DNA from: a virus | Direction: 5' to 3' (one strand) | DNA length: 52,857 nucleotides | IMG/VR virus record: IMGVR_UViG_3300020220_000072 | Coordinates: 1 to 52,857 of that record | In this document: positions 52,686-52,857 of the stretch, piece by piece | Position numbering within the stretch: position 1 is the stretch's first letter | Layout: each line of letters begins with the position of its first letter | The notes under the pieces: generated by a model | Databases searched by the model: none | Seen by the model: only the letters and a program-made list of their open reading frames with translations | What the model was told of the DNA's origin: nothing | Translations under genes and position numbers: made by a program

Positions 52686-52857
52686 ATGAAGACCTTTAAG
52701 GAATTTATCTCTGAAGCAAGAGACTTAAATGAAACCTCACTTACTCGTGTAATGAGTAAATCAAAAAAGGGTGGCATGGCAATTATGTCAGCTCAACGTG
52801 GTGACAAATCCAAAGCAGAAAACAAAGCACGTTCACGGCAACTTGAACGTGATATTA
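52686..52857 (+). CDS. 5' part of a gene with a capsid-targeting-like leader, truncated by the window edge
   Basis: ATG at 52686, open to the end of the window (57 codons visible). The start MKTFKEFISEARD closely resembles the leaders of T4 internal head proteins, which I recall as MKTYQEFIAEA, and has the gp21 rule [IL]-x-E followed by Ala (I-S-E, A) at residue 10. The following residues are strongly basic (SKSKKGG, RGDKSKAENKARSRQLERD), like DNA-packaged internal proteins. It may be an internal protein ejected with the DNA. The rest of the gene is outside the window. Confidence 0.6.
   Translation, partial: MKTFKEFISEARDLNETSLTRVMSKSKKGGMAIMSAQRGDKSKAENKARSRQLERDI

Overview
The window is a continuous block of late genes from a T4-like myovirus (tailed phage with a contractile tail), most probably a marine cyanophage. 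The evidence is the T4 gene order gp25-gp6-(two large genes)-gp8-(one large gene)-gp13-gp14-gp15-gp16-gp17-gp18-gp19-gp20-core-gp21-gp22-gp23-uvsY-uvsW-gp55-gp47-gp46, the low G+C (roughly one third by eye), late promoters of the T4 TATAAATA type, a DUF3110 gene (a mainly cyanobacterial family) between gp47 and gp46, and a zinc-protease/VWA gene of the CobT-like kind carried by marine cyanomyoviruses. All genes I accept are on the + strand; the reverse-strand reading frames are shadows. I saw no tRNA, integrase, insertion sequence or CRISPR array.

Layout. Positions 1-755 hold the end of an unidentified gene, a 54-residue gene and gp25. Positions 758-24534 are the baseplate and fibre region: gp6, gp8 and three very large proteins (2601, 1489 and 2522 residues) that stand where T4 has gp7 and gp9-gp12. 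Positions 24546-28241 are the neck and packaging genes gp13-gp16. Positions 28256-33134 are an accessory island: two small virion-like proteins, a fibre gene, a Cys-rich mosaic protein of 844 residues and a partial duplicate of one of its domains. Positions 33141-43663 are terminase, sheath, tube, portal, core, protease, scaffold and major capsid, followed by a clear terminator. Positions 43748-50293 are a tube-like protein and the recombination and late-transcription genes uvsY, uvsW, an Sm-like gene, gp55, gp47, DUF3110 and gp46. Positions 50477-52663 encode the protease/VWA protein. The window ends in a gene whose first residues look like a T4 capsid-targeting sequence.

How they work together. 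gp20, core, gp21, gp22 and gp23 build and mature the head. gp16 and gp17 fill it. gp13, gp14 and gp15 join head and tail. gp18 and gp19 form sheath and tube. gp25, gp6, gp8 and the giant proteins form the baseplate and its appendages. gp46/47, UvsY and UvsW make the recombination intermediates, and gp55 directs late transcription from the TATAAATA-like sites.

The least explained feature is a small set of short repeat modules (GxGY, H-x4-G-D, E-x-RG and HDG types) scattered through the giant proteins. Some of them are also inserted into gp8, gp14 and gp15, as if a common kit of virion surface or trimerisation modules had spread through otherwise conserved T4 proteins. Second is the 844-residue Cys-rich mosaic, whose domains are separated by sequences that resemble gp21 protease sites.
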